Source: Diaporthe sp. PMI_573 (lineage: Eukaryota > Ascomycota > Sordariomycetes > Diaporthales > Diaporthaceae). From it: a stretch of DNA of 64,000 nt. A program made the translations under genes and the position numbers. The notes under the pieces are model-generated. The model saw only the letters and a program-made list of their open reading frames with translations. It searched no databases and was not told the DNA's origin. This document shows, piece after piece, positions 23,079 to 33,372 of this stretch (the stretch's first letter is position 1; each line of letters starts with the position of its first letter). The stretch is taken from assembly GCA_021399435.1 (NCBI GenBank), contig JAJTUP010000003.1:248001-312000 (forward strand), given 5' to 3'.

Positions 23079-23528
23079 GCCCATCACCAACGACTAATTG
23101 CAGCTCTTCTTGAAATACTAGACTGGTTCCATGACTGTGCCACTGGTGACGAAGTGAATATCTTGGGAAGATGGGGTGAGCCTTCAAGGCTTATCATGAA
23201 GTTGCTGAAGGCAGCGCCGGGCTCGACCGTCATTGGAACGCAGGCCGGCTCCCTGGATGCTGGTGAACTGGTATTGAAGCCGCCGCTGTGCGATCCTGGT
23301 GAGCACAAGACCACCTATCGGCAGAGCAGAGAGGTTTTGATTGACGTCTTTGAGAATGCCGCCAAGGCAGCAGGCTTGCAGGTGAGCGCATGGGCCGACA
23401 ATGATGAGGACGAAGCCAGGGAGCGAGCACGGGGGAGAGTAGAGAAAGGCGAAGAGTGGGAGACCAAGGAAAGATTCTTCGCTGGTGACAAGGAATGCAG
23501 GATCTTTTTTAGGGTTGAGATGGTTTGA
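23079..23528 (+). pseudogene. C-terminal fragment of a fungal SAM-dependent methyltransferase (tentative)
   Basis: An open frame of 150 codons without an ATG, from a stop at 23076 to the TGA at 23526–23528. A splice-acceptor-like ttgcag lies at about 23098–23103, just before LLEILDWF. The translation (ILGRWGEPSRLIMKLLKAAPGSTVIGTQAGS, then HKTTYRQSREVLIDVFENAAKAAGLQV and a final ECRIFFRVEMV) resembles the last third of the methyltransferases found in fungal secondary-metabolite clusters. The 250 bp before it contain no frame for the SAM-binding half. Either a decayed gene of which only the last exon survives, or a small orphan gene. The family assignment is from memory of the pattern and is not firm. 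Confidence 0.4.
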
Positions 23529-23866
23529 ATCCGGTCTAGATATTTCAAAGCGTCCACAGCGATGCATTATCTTCCAAGGTCACACGCCGAGACCTGCTTC
23601 CTCTTCATCCGCTTTACGGATCCCTACGTCAATCCTTCACCAAGCAACCTTGTCCGAAACCCGCCGGCATTTGCCAGGTGAATAGAATCCGAGACCCAGA
23701 GTTAACTATAGACCCTACTCGATGCCCACGTTTTCTCCTCCCTGACAGTGACCGAGTGAGCAGAACAATCCATCGTCAGGGCGGCCCGGGGGTAATAATA
23801 CTGGAACAAAAAACAGAACCAGCACTTGCAGCACATTCCTATCCTCGAGCACCACCACCACCATGC
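23529..23866. other. Short intergenic region
   Basis: Contains no gene that I can support; includes a run of caccaccacc at 23850–23862 next to the stop of the small membrane protein. Confidence 0.5.
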
Positions 23867-24271
23867 TCACAACCTCCCCAGCAAAAGGCACAAGGCAATA
23901 GCACCAAGCATAGTCCACTGCGGGCGCATGGGCCGCCCGTCCCGAGCCGCAAGGACGGTCCCCCGCGCCACAACGGCGCCGTTGGCCAGGAGCGCGGCCT
24001 CGCGCACGGCGGGCGGCCCCCAGGCGCAGCAGAGACCGACGGCGACGCGCAGCGCGGCGCCCGCGTAGCCGGCCTGGCGGGGCGTCAGGCGGTCGCCCGA
24101 GAGCCGGGCCATCCACGCGTTCTTTTCGGCATAGTAGTCGACCCACGAATCACCGGAACGCCGGGATGTGATCCAGGGGACGGACACGCCAGCGAAGGGG
24201 AGGGCCGACGCTATGCACAGCCCGCCGTAGGTCGTGGCGGCTGCTGCGGAGAGCCTGTGGGCCCATGACAT
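23867..24271 (-). CDS. Small multi-pass membrane protein, unknown function
   Basis: Single exon of 134 residues starting at the ATG at 24271 (MSWAHRLSAAAATTYGG). An in-frame upstream extension to 24400 exists but is low-complexity and Pro/Lys-rich, so I kept the shorter start. Four hydrophobic segments are visible, at about residues 8–30, 65–84, 88–104 and 120–134, separated by short charged loops (WITSRRSGDSWVDYYAEKN, RDGRPMRP). The size and layout resemble DoxX-like or DUF4267-like fungal membrane proteins, but I cannot assign it. The codon bias is strongly GC-rich, as in a conserved gene. Confidence 0.55.
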   Translation of the reverse strand: MSWAHRLSAAAATTYGGLCIASALPFAGVSVPWITSRRSGDSWVDYYAEKNAWMARLSGDRLTPRQAGYAGAALRVAVGLCCAWGPPAVREAALLANGAVVARGTVLAARDGRPMRPQWTMLGAIALCLLLGRL

Positions 24272-25110
24272 TGGTGGTGGTGGTGGTATGTTTGCCCCCG
24301 TTCGTGGTTGGGCGTGTGGCGGCACAGGTCTGGTTTTTGGTTTGGCCGAGGGAGAGGCTGGTTTAGGAGTGTGGTTGATTTTTGGTGTGGGTTTGATCAT
24401 TTCTGAGGTTGGCTCAAAGCGAATCGTGGTGCTTTAGTGCTTTCTTGGTCCACTGTATACAAGGGGCTAGCAACCTACGTTACTCCTATCAATTAATAAT
24501 AATGCATGTTAGTTAGCTGTGCAAATGTTAGTTAGCTGTGTAGCAATGCTACCTAGGCAGTCCGTTGTACTCTGTAGGATGTTACATAAGAGACTGTTGG
24601 CATACTTGGCCCCTAATATCACCACTTGGAAAATAAAAGCAAAATCGGGGCACAGCTCCCGCCAACAGTAGCAATGTATTGCGGAATTGTATAACATACG
24701 GGAAATGTTTAGGAACCTGCTGCGCGAATTATAAAACCCTGAGGTTGAGAAGCACCGTTGGTTTTAAGGACGACTGCACTGCCCATGCTTGATCCATCTG
24801 ATGGAGCATGATCGGCGCGTAGACATCTTCACACAATAAATTAAGAATTAAGGTTCCTAAAAATAGGGGTATAACCCCTTTAGTGTACAGACTAGGTAAC
24901 GTTTCTGCCGTGCTAGCGTGAAAGTAGGATATTTGACGACGAGACAAGTTGAGCAAGGCGAAAAGTCTCGATTGCTGACTGTGGAGATTGCGGTGTCTGG
25001 ACGGAGCGCGATGGAAGGACCAAGTGCAGACAGATGTCTTCATCTTGCGGTCCTTGGGCCGCAATACTGGCAGCTCCTATATGTCCAGACGGCGGGGCAC
25101 GCGTCCACAC
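24272..25110. other. AT-rich intergenic DNA with short direct repeat
   Basis: From about 24440 the DNA becomes AT-rich with many in-frame stops on both strands. Two copies of atgttagttagctgtg lie at 24506–24521 and 24525–24540. No gene seen. This is the left edge of an AT-rich island that continues to about 27.0 kb around the alanine-rich gene. Confidence 0.55.
24506..24540 (+). repeat. 16-bp direct repeat, two copies 19 bp apart
   Basis: The unit atgttagttagctgtg is repeated exactly at 24506–24521 and 24525–24540, separated by three bases (caa). It lies inside AT-rich DNA with no gene. Probably local slippage or a transposon-end remnant. Confidence 0.8.
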
Positions 25111-25795
25111 TCAGGATCTCCCTGCGGTATCATGTATGTTGGAGGGCCAACTACCGATCGCCGTATCACCAGCGTCGGCTGCCACAGCAGATTCGGCGGC
25201 ACGACGGATTGCATTCCTGTGACATTGAAGTTCGCGGTCTGGAGGAGTATTATAGCGAGCCTTTTCTGCGATGATTAGTGCCGCGCTCTCGGCGGCGGTA
25301 GTAGCAGCGACGAAGGCAGTGTAGGAGCGTGAGGTCAGACTGCGACGGCAATAGCGTGGGCGGTGTGGGCGGCGAGGAGAGCTCGTTCGGTTTGGGCAAA
25401 GGCAAGGCCTACGCCGAGCATGGCGGTTTTGGCAGCAGCTTCAGCGGTTTTGAAGGGCGAGTCTTTGGGAAGCGGCGGGTCCAAGGCCAGTCTTGGATTT
25501 CCGTTGTGCAATGTGTTGATATTTTCAATCTCTTGAGTGCTCACAGTCGCAGGCCGACGGGGCGAAGGAGACTTTTGGGAGCAGAATTTGCAGGTGGAGG
25601 GTACAGTGTGTCGTACGAGGGTGGGGGACGATCAATGTGCGATCCTGGACTCGGAGATGCAGTCTTCTTGGGCCGTCTTGTCTTGTTAGACGTGGACTCC
25701 TTCTTGGCTGTCTTTGCGCTGGTTTGGGGGATCCGAAAGGATGTTGCAAGCAAAATGACTGAGAGGAGAAAGAGTAGGATAGTTATGGTAGCCAT
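25111..25795 (-). pseudogene. Alanine-rich membrane-anchored protein, frameshifted or alternatively spliced
   Basis: Exon 1 (25795 to about 25541) encodes an N-terminal hydrophobic segment (MATITILLFLLSVILLATS), then a basic Ser/Pro/Thr linker; an ATG at 25846 is an alternative start. A donor GTGAGC follows at about 25540. A 53-nt intron leads into a frame ending at the TGA at 25335–25337 (Ala-rich helix, AEAAAKTA…ERALLAAHTAHAIAVAV). The alanine-rich pattern continues without a break in another frame (YTAFVAATTAAESAALIIAEKARY…) to a stop at 25111–25113. That second frame can also be reached from the same donor using the acceptor gtcgcag near 25340, with correct phase. So this is either one gene with a frameshift near 25340, or two isoforms. 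No family is recognised. Confidence 0.45.
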
Positions 25796-25846
25796 GTCGA
25801 CCAGAGAAGAAGTGAGCCGAGAGTGGATGTTTTGTTGCAGGTTCAA

Positions 25847-27201
25847 TGTTGTTTTGGCAGACTGGCTGTAGTTTCCAGTGTAATGAAATCGAGGAGGGAG
25901 GAACGTTTAGGAACAGGGGTGCGTCTTGCCTTCCTTCGCTCCCTTTGTAGGTTTCTTCGGCTGGCTACTTAAAGTAACGTCAAAGTACTAAGTACTGTCA
26001 GCTCTCAGTCGAGTGATGGTCCACGGGTCCGGTGATGCTCGCTTCTTTGCCGATGTCGAGTCGGGCGTACAATGGTTCCAAATTGTCCTCGGCGACTTTG
26101 GACGTGCACACGCAGTGGGACACTGTGCCCACATACATCCGTTGCAGTCACTTTCTTTTTTTGAGAGAGAGAGGGAATTACACGTAATTTCAGGGTCATC
26201 AAGAGGACCCCCCACCCCTTCTTAACTAAGGATCCTTAGATGTTTTCAGACAGTCTTTCTCACATACTATAAGTAGTCACAAATGATCAGGCAGCACCTT
26301 TTAAGTGGGTTCGTTTGTAATTTGTATACATACTCCATAGAGTGTAGGCGGTCCCTTCATACAGTGGAAAACGCTCAAGATTAAAATAGATTATAACACA
26401 TGGCCCAGAAAACATGGACAGCCTTGTGACAGACGCACAAACATAGTAGTGTAAACTATATTAGGTAGACAAAATCTAGGTCAGTAGTAATTACGGAGAC
26501 TGAGGGCGGCATCCGGAGAAGTCTTATCTGTAAATCCATCTAGCTAATTAGATCAAGAAGATTTTAGGGTAGTTATTAAAGAAGTATATAGCCTCTATAT
26601 ATTAGTTATCCCTAATTACCTTTAGTCTACTCTCCTTAAAGTTATATATCTTTAGACTACCTTTAGAGTACCACCATACGTTTTCTCGCCACCCACCAAA
26701 TAGACCCCTCTAATCAACAAACCACCACCTACACCCTTCAGTAGTCCCTACACCCTCGTGATAGGTACGGTGCTAATACGTGGGTTGGGCTAAGATACAC
26801 AGGGCTCAAACTGGCCAAGTGGATTACAGTATCCGGGATAGATAGATCTGGTCAGACTACCTTGGTTGGCCAGAGCTTCATACAGGCATCGCCATCGCTA
26901 CAACCATTCACTCGCGGCTGAGCCACTGCGCCGAGGTCACACAGCATTGGCTAGATAGGGGCGGTGCACGACGACGGCTGGCCAGGCTGCCAGACCGCAC
27001 CTGGCCGTGCCTGTGTTAGGCTTTCAGACACTCCTCAATTTAGTCTACTTTCTTATACTTCAAAATACCTTACTCCCCCTTTTCCGGCGATTTGCCTTCC
27101 CCCGCGTGCCTGCTGCCCTCTGACACCTTCACCCTTGCGTTCCGTCTATCACGCCGCGCCGCTTGCCTCTCTGCCACAATCTGCCGTGGTTTACATTCAA
27201 C
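25847..27201. other. AT-rich, gene-free island
   Basis: From about 26230 to 26700 the DNA is very rich in A and T, with many TpA steps, runs such as tatatagcctctatatatta and no open frame of useful length. Such islands in Pezizomycotina are usually decayed transposons mutated by repeat-induced point mutation (RIP). No transposase remnant could be read. From 26760 composition returns to normal, before the HET gene. Confidence 0.55.
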
Positions 27202-29508
27202 ATGTCAAGTTTTGTTCCTCCAATACTCTTATCGGACCTGTGACTGCTCATAAGAAGCGGAGAAGCGGCGTTGCAAGCGAGACCTTCGAAACGCCGAAGT
27301 CAGGGTCTCGAGGCAGTAGCCGAGAGCAGCATTGAATGTACCCGCCCCTATGAGCCCCTCGACACCCACGAAGCTTCCGTGGATGCGTCCCAGTTGTGCC
27401 AAAAATGTAGAAAGTTTGATCTGGGAAGAATACTCACCGGGGGAACGATATGGCCAACCATAAGCTTCTTGGACTCATTCAACGACCCACACTGTCAATT
27501 GTGTGATACAATACGACATTTCGTCAAGCTAAATTGGGGTTCCGAATGGCCATCAGTGATTAATGGACGTCAACCAAGAGTGTTCATGCAAAAAAACGAT
27601 TGGTGTTCTTTTCTTGACTCGGGCTTGCCACAAACCATGAGCCGAATTATAATGACGATCGACCAGCAGCCACCAGAGTTTAAGCAGATGGGGCGAGCTT
27701 TGAAGTCTGAGGCACACCACCAATTTATTCTCACTTAATTGGAGCTAGACCCTTCAAGGCTCAAAGATACCAGCAGTGTGTCTTCACTCAGACGGCCAAT
27801 ATCGCCGTGCGTTGATCTTGGAGTGGTGCGAACCTGGCTTCAGGAGTGCCGGGACCATAAGGCTTGCAATGAAAATCGGAGATCCCAGCAGTCCAACTTG
27901 GTGCAGTTCTTTGCGAGTGGATTTCGACTAATCGATGTCATGGAAGGAAAGTTGGTTAAAAAGACGGATCCTCGCGAGTATATCGCTCTTTCATATGTTT
28001 GGGGCCAACTCGAACCACCCCCTCTTCGCACAAACAAACAGAATCTCTCTGCTCTGCATGAGCCCTCGTCTTTATATCCGCTCAAAGAGGACCAAAGCGC
28101 TACGGAACAGATCCCCCGCACAATTGCGGATGCAATTGCGCTATGCCGATCTATTGGCAAACGGTATCTATGGGTCGATAGCATTTGTATTGTCCAGGAT
28201 GATATGGATGAGAAACGACGTTTGATTCATGGGATGGATCGTGTGTATGAGAATGCAAGTCTGACTGTCGTGGCTCTCTCCGGCAGCGACGCGGCAGCAG
28301 GTCTGGCCGGAATCACACACAGGGGCCGTGATAATGACAACGACAGGCGACGACATCTCTTCCACGAAGGCCACAGAACGCACTGTATTGGAATCAGCCG
28401 AATGTCTCTTGAGGAACATGTTCGATCATCTCACTGGAACACCCGCGGATGGACTTACCAAGAGCGGCTCTTGACACCTCGAAAACTATACTTCAGTTCC
28501 AATGAAGTGTTCTACGAATGCGCGTGCGGCACACGGAGAGAGGGATATAAATTTGAAGGAGAGACAAACGCCAGAATTTTTGACAGGGAAGGTGCGCCCT
28601 GGTATGGCAGAAGCTTTGTCAAACATTCAACAGCTGGGAATTCCCTCTACAGCACGCTGCCAAAAAGTTGGGAACTGCGATCGCATGACAAGGAATTTCG
28701 CGACATTGTGTCCATATACACACGGAAAAGCCTCACAGAGCCGGGAGATATCTTGAATGCCCTCACTGGAATATATCACAAGTTTTATAACAGTGCTGGA
28801 ATTCAGGGTCCTGGGATCCATGGGCTTCAAGGGAACCCCATGCAATGCTTCTTCCGCAGCCTGTTCTGGTTTACGCCCGGTGGTCGCCACGAAAGGAGAA
28901 GCATGGTAAATGGAGTCAGGCCTTCAAGTTGGTCCTGGACCTCGTTCAATGCACCAGTTGACTTCGCCACTGCTCCAGACGCAAGCTTTCCAGTATCTGT
29001 GGAAGCTAACCACGGTATGGGCACATACAGCATGATTGACAAGTTTTGCCTATATTTTCAAACAGGCGACAATGTGAACAAGATTCAAATTTCTAATCCT
29101 CAGCGGTTTTTACTGCCAGTTCCGTCAATTCCCCCCAAGAAGCTATTTGACCTGTTCTCAGCAAAGGGTCATGAAGCTCTGCCAGCTCTTTCATCTGTCT
29201 CGCCAGGAGTGCTCGAATTCCTAGGCCCATATATTCCAACCCCGACAATAGCAAGTTCTAGATGGCTCAAGACAACTGGGGGAGAATGGCAACTAAGCTT
29301 CGCAGGAAAGCCGATCCAAGGATTTGATTCCGCTTGCAATACCGTACTGGTAGTCAAGCTTGACCCAGGCGAGGACACTACTGATGGGTTTGTGCTCTCG
29401 AGTTGGGACCACAGTTACTTGGGGCTCTGTGTCAAGAGAAGGGGCGAATATTTTGAACGGGTCGGTCTGGTCATTTTCACATCATATCTAGACGCTTGGC
29501 AACAATAG
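27202..29508 (+). pseudogene. HET-domain (heterokaryon incompatibility) gene with in-frame TAA
   Basis: One reading frame runs from about 27244 to 29508 and is broken only by TAA at 27736–27738. Downstream lies the HET domain (PF06985): YIALSYVWG near 27980, PRTIADAIALCRSIGKRYLWVDSICIVQDD near 28110–28200, and RVYENASLTVVALSG near 28240. Upstream are the Cys-containing N-terminal segments (CQKCRKFDLG, CQLCDTIRHFV) that normally precede HET in the same protein. A start at 27202 with a 60-nt intron (27240–27299) joins in frame, but its donor is weak. HET proteins trigger cell death on fusion of unlike strains. The stop is one C-to-T change at CpA from Gln (CAA), the RIP signature, so the allele is probably inactive. 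Alternatively the part after the stop is a shorter gene, but it has no early ATG. Confidence 0.8.
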
Positions 29509-29973
29509 CGGGCGAAGGCTTCCTTGACTTGTCCTGGAAGCATATACTCTTACGCTGATTGCCAGCCTGAAGTCTGGAGTCTGTAAATGATACCCATTCT
29601 AGTTTTGAATGCATTGAGTACTTCTAAAATCTGTACACACGTCTCCGTCTCCCTCTCTCCTTATTTCTTTTTCTTTTGGTTTCAGTATGAAATAGGTGAG
29701 GTGGTGCCCAGAGGCACCTCCGACTGGGCTCAGAGGGCCCGCGAGTGACCCTAGGCTCTTGCTCACCCGTGGTGTACCCAAAGGGAGTATGTTGCGTCAT
29801 CAATTGATGCCAGTGGCAGAAGGTGAAACTGGAACCGATAGATTTGATCGTATGCTATTTTAAACCAGACTTGCAAAGATGTCATCAGTCAAAGTTCAAC
29901 ACCACAGTTTAGTGTCAACTCGGTTCAGTGAGATGTCGTCATTCACGAAATTCCTCTTTCCGAGGAGTGTCAT
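29509..29973. other. Convergent 3' spacer
   Basis: Between the HET gene (+) and the rhodopsin-like gene (−). Includes pyrimidine-rich DNA at 29640–29680. Nothing else seen. Confidence 0.6.
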
Positions 29974-31393
29974 TTATCTCGATGAGATAGAGTAACTAAT
30001 CTGTGTGGTTTTAACTATATTTCCGCTCTCCTTCCGATGACCACCGCCTGGAGGTATCTCCTCGTCTGAATCATTAGGCAACGATCCTTTGGTGATTTGA
30101 GTTTGGACCGCGTGATCACTCAAATCGCTGAGGTCGATACCCTCCTGGTCATTACGAGTCTCTGTGCTCCCATTTTGATCTCCCGTCCGAATCCACCCCT
30201 GCTGTTGCTTGGTATATCGACGTGTTGGGTTGAAGCTACTGCTGGCTGCGGTGGTCGTCTTTCCAACTCTTCCGCGGACAAGAGGCCACAAAGCGGGGAT
30301 AGAGGCAGCAATGATGGCTAGGTTTACCTCGATTGCCGAGAAGGTGAAGGTAATGCTATAGTTTGCGTCGGGGTCGGGGTCGGTGGTCGTGTACAGTCCC
30401 ATGATGTAATACAGTCGGATGCATGAGAAAGCGACGGACCTGAGTTACGGTAAATTTCGTCATTAATGGTTTCAGTGCATTGTTTGCATCCAATACCGGC
30501 TGTTTTCGCAGGTGCAGTAGGGACAATGGATGGCACTTACAAAAGGCTCACAGAAAAGATGAGCATGAGACCCAATTTCTTCCGCATGCTCATGTTGAGG
30601 CTCCAAAAGATGTAGAACGGCAGAGCAATAGCAACGACATCTGTGACGATGGCGAAGATGCTGCTCGCAAGACTGAACTTGCCGACGTCAACGCAGTATC
30701 CGTCGAGCGTGGAGTCCCAGTTCTTCGCAAACGGCACGCAGTCAAAGAGCATCACGAAGAATACCGAGATCATGAGCAGGAGGTTGAATATGCCGTTGCC
30801 CCAGACTATGTATCTCACGGTGCTTTTGACGCCGGAGAAGCGTAGGATAAAAAGCAGAACGGAGATCTTGACGATGGACAATATCGGCATGTAGATGACT
30901 CCCATTGCGTATGTCCAGATAAAAGCTCGTTTGTAGTTCGAGTCCAATGGGACGTTCCAGTAGTGGATTCCGATGTACATTGTTCTCATAGCTGGTAGAT
31001 GGTCGTATCATTAGTGAACCATTTCTTTTTTTTTTTTTTTTGATAATTGGCAAGGTTGAGGCCGGTCTAGACCCGGCTCTGCAAGGAAGACTCACCAAAG
31101 ATTGCCGTGACTGCAAGGCCAATGGCTAGGATCATAGCCACGATAATGAGGCCATCATCTGGAGATGAGATCTTATTAGTCTGAAGCCCAGGGAAATAGG
31201 AGAGCGGTGGAAGGTCCCAACTTGGCACAGGCAGCGAAACCTGAACGAACTCACCCCAACCGAAGTTTCTAGTGGTCAGTCTCGCGTAGACTCTCAAAGA
31301 GACCGTTATCAAGGATAGTAATGGGAACATAATTTCCAACGCGATGCCAGCTTTCTGCAGCGAAGAGGTCGGGAGATCTGATATCGAGGACAT
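29974..31393 (-). CDS. Fungal rhodopsin-domain integral membrane protein
   Basis: Four exons on the minus strand: 31255–31393, 31096–31158, 30541–30991 and 29974–30439, giving 372 residues (an ATG at 31408 would add five). The order of features fits the large Pezizomycotina 'fungal rhodopsin' membrane family (PF20684): an N-terminal helix ending in RVYARLTTRNFGW|DDGL, then seven predicted helices with YAMGVIYMPILSIVKISVLLFILRF, CVDVGKFSLASSIFAIVTDVVAIALPFYIFW and a last helix before PALWPLVRG. The C-terminal 110 residues are hydrophilic and disordered. Some relatives of this group (Pth11-like) act as surface receptors in pathogens, but no ligand can be inferred. No CFEM domain is present at the N-terminus. 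Confidence 0.85.
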
Positions 31394-33372
31394 GGTGGAC
31401 CGGGGCAAGCGGCGTGGTCCGTGATGGGGACGGTGGAGGGTCGAGTGGAGGGGATCTTCACGGATGGGTATCCGAGCCGACTATGATATACCATCAAAAG
31501 ACATAGACTAAGCAGTCTCTCTCTCTCTCAAAAGAAACTACCCATGCATTGCAGAACCTGGAAGGTGAGAAACGCTGCTGCAGAATCAGCCCCTGATATG
31601 AAGCACAGTGGCGCCGGGGGACACTGCTTCCTTCCGCCATTCTGCAGCCGAATTTCCGTGACTTTTTCATGTAGCTTTCTGCTGGTGCTCATCCAGAGGA
31701 AAGGATTTCAATGAGCCTGCTGCCATTTTCCCACACCGGTCTGTCTCGGTCCCGACAACGCACCTAGGTCCACCAGAGACCCACAAATGGACATTGCTCT
31801 GTGGTGTTTGAGGAGAGTCAAGAAGAGCAAGCACATTTCTAAGCATGGACTCGGAGAGACTGTCCGGTACATGTATACTTCTCAATCAAACGGAAACATG
31901 GACCCTGGATAGCCTTGATCCCTACTGACACCAATCAATTTCCTGGAAGCGCTTCGCCCAGTCCGTCCTTCCTTGCCGTGGATATAATAGACCACCCTTG
32001 TGCTGTGAGGAACCAGGCACCTACTCAAGTCTAATTAGCAAGTGGAGTGTTCTTGATCAAAGAACCTAGGTATCAGAAGAGTATATTCTCGCCTCGGTGG
32101 CTCAAATATCGTGCGTCCCCGTGAGGACATCTTTGAGACCGTCCAGCTTCGTGCAGCCGAGGTTCGGAGTGAGAAAAATCCGGGCATGTTCTTGACTTGA
32201 TATGCAGATGAGGCGTGTCAAGTGACAGGTCAACAAGACGGGCAAGGGTTCCTGCATCCAACTCCTCACGTTCTTACGCCACAGTAACCTATAATGGCAA
32301 GGCCCCCCGAATTCCCCAGTGGCAATATCTTTACCGCCGAAAAATGAACAGGAGGAGGATCGAATGCTTGAGGACTGGCAGCAGGGTAAATTCAAATTTC
32401 CCCTGAGCCACGCATCGGCACTGCAGTTGATTTCTAGGCACTCCAGAACGTGGTGGGCTCATGGCGTTGCTGTAGGATTCGGCAAGCGAGTGGGACTCAA
32501 ATCTACTGGAGCATGTGGCTGGAAGCAGGAAGTAATGTGTGACAACCTGCAGCAACCACTGCCGGCGTTGAAGCCTGCACCATATTTTCCGAGCTCTTAA
32601 ACAGGCCTTCATAATGCTTGCCATACCCGACAGACTCTAAACATTTTCTTGGTCGATTTATAACATATTGAGCCGAGGGTCGCTTGGAGAGTTGGTTCTC
32701 AGAACATCAAATGTCGTGCCAGTAGAGTTAGTCTTGTGGAGCGTTGATCCACAACGGAAGATCTCCAGTTTGCACAGTCGGCTCCATAACCACTACGACC
32801 ACGGGCCGTACCCCTTCTGTTCCGGCGTCCCGGGCCTGTTCGCGGTGGCATGGGCCTCATCTTGGTCTTGTCAATTTGCCAATTTGACATGAGAATCAGA
32901 CTGACTAAGAGTTGGTTTGAGAGATATCGGGCAATGGGCTGCTGATTCTACTTCAACTCCTCTCATGCTAGATATAAATTCGTCCAGATTATGAAGACGA
33001 AGGCTGTCTTCATGTACCTGATTTATGTAACTGTGCTGTCGAATAGCGGAGCCAAGTCCTGGATATGGAGCACCGAGTACAATTTCCAACCAACAACACC
33101 CTCGGTCCACCTTCCATCCCAGGCCTAGGAGCTCCGACAGCAACGGGCTTGCCACATGTGTCCTCGCGTCCCTAGTAGATATCGAATGATTGCTGAGATA
33201 CATGGTGGGCCAGATCTAGACCCTGTATTCAGCAATTACGTTCACGAGAGATACAATATCTTCCTGTGTTCGGCCTGCGATATGGAATTCTCAACATCAA
33301 CTCTCTTTCTTCTTTTGCACGGCAAACAAGAGTGAGGCATCAAGGTATCCGAAGCGGATCCGTCAAGTCGTC
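31394..33372. other. Divergent intergenic region
   Basis: About 2 kb between the start of the rhodopsin-like gene (−) and the start of the FAD oxidase gene (+). It contains a (tc)n stretch near 31517–31530. No frame shows domain or codon structure. Confidence 0.55.

Noticed and set aside
27336..27738. Reading the HET TAA as part of an intron
   Set aside because: Candidate donors and acceptors around 27705–27748 give lengths (40 or 44 nt) that break the frame, and the frame is identical on both sides of the stop.
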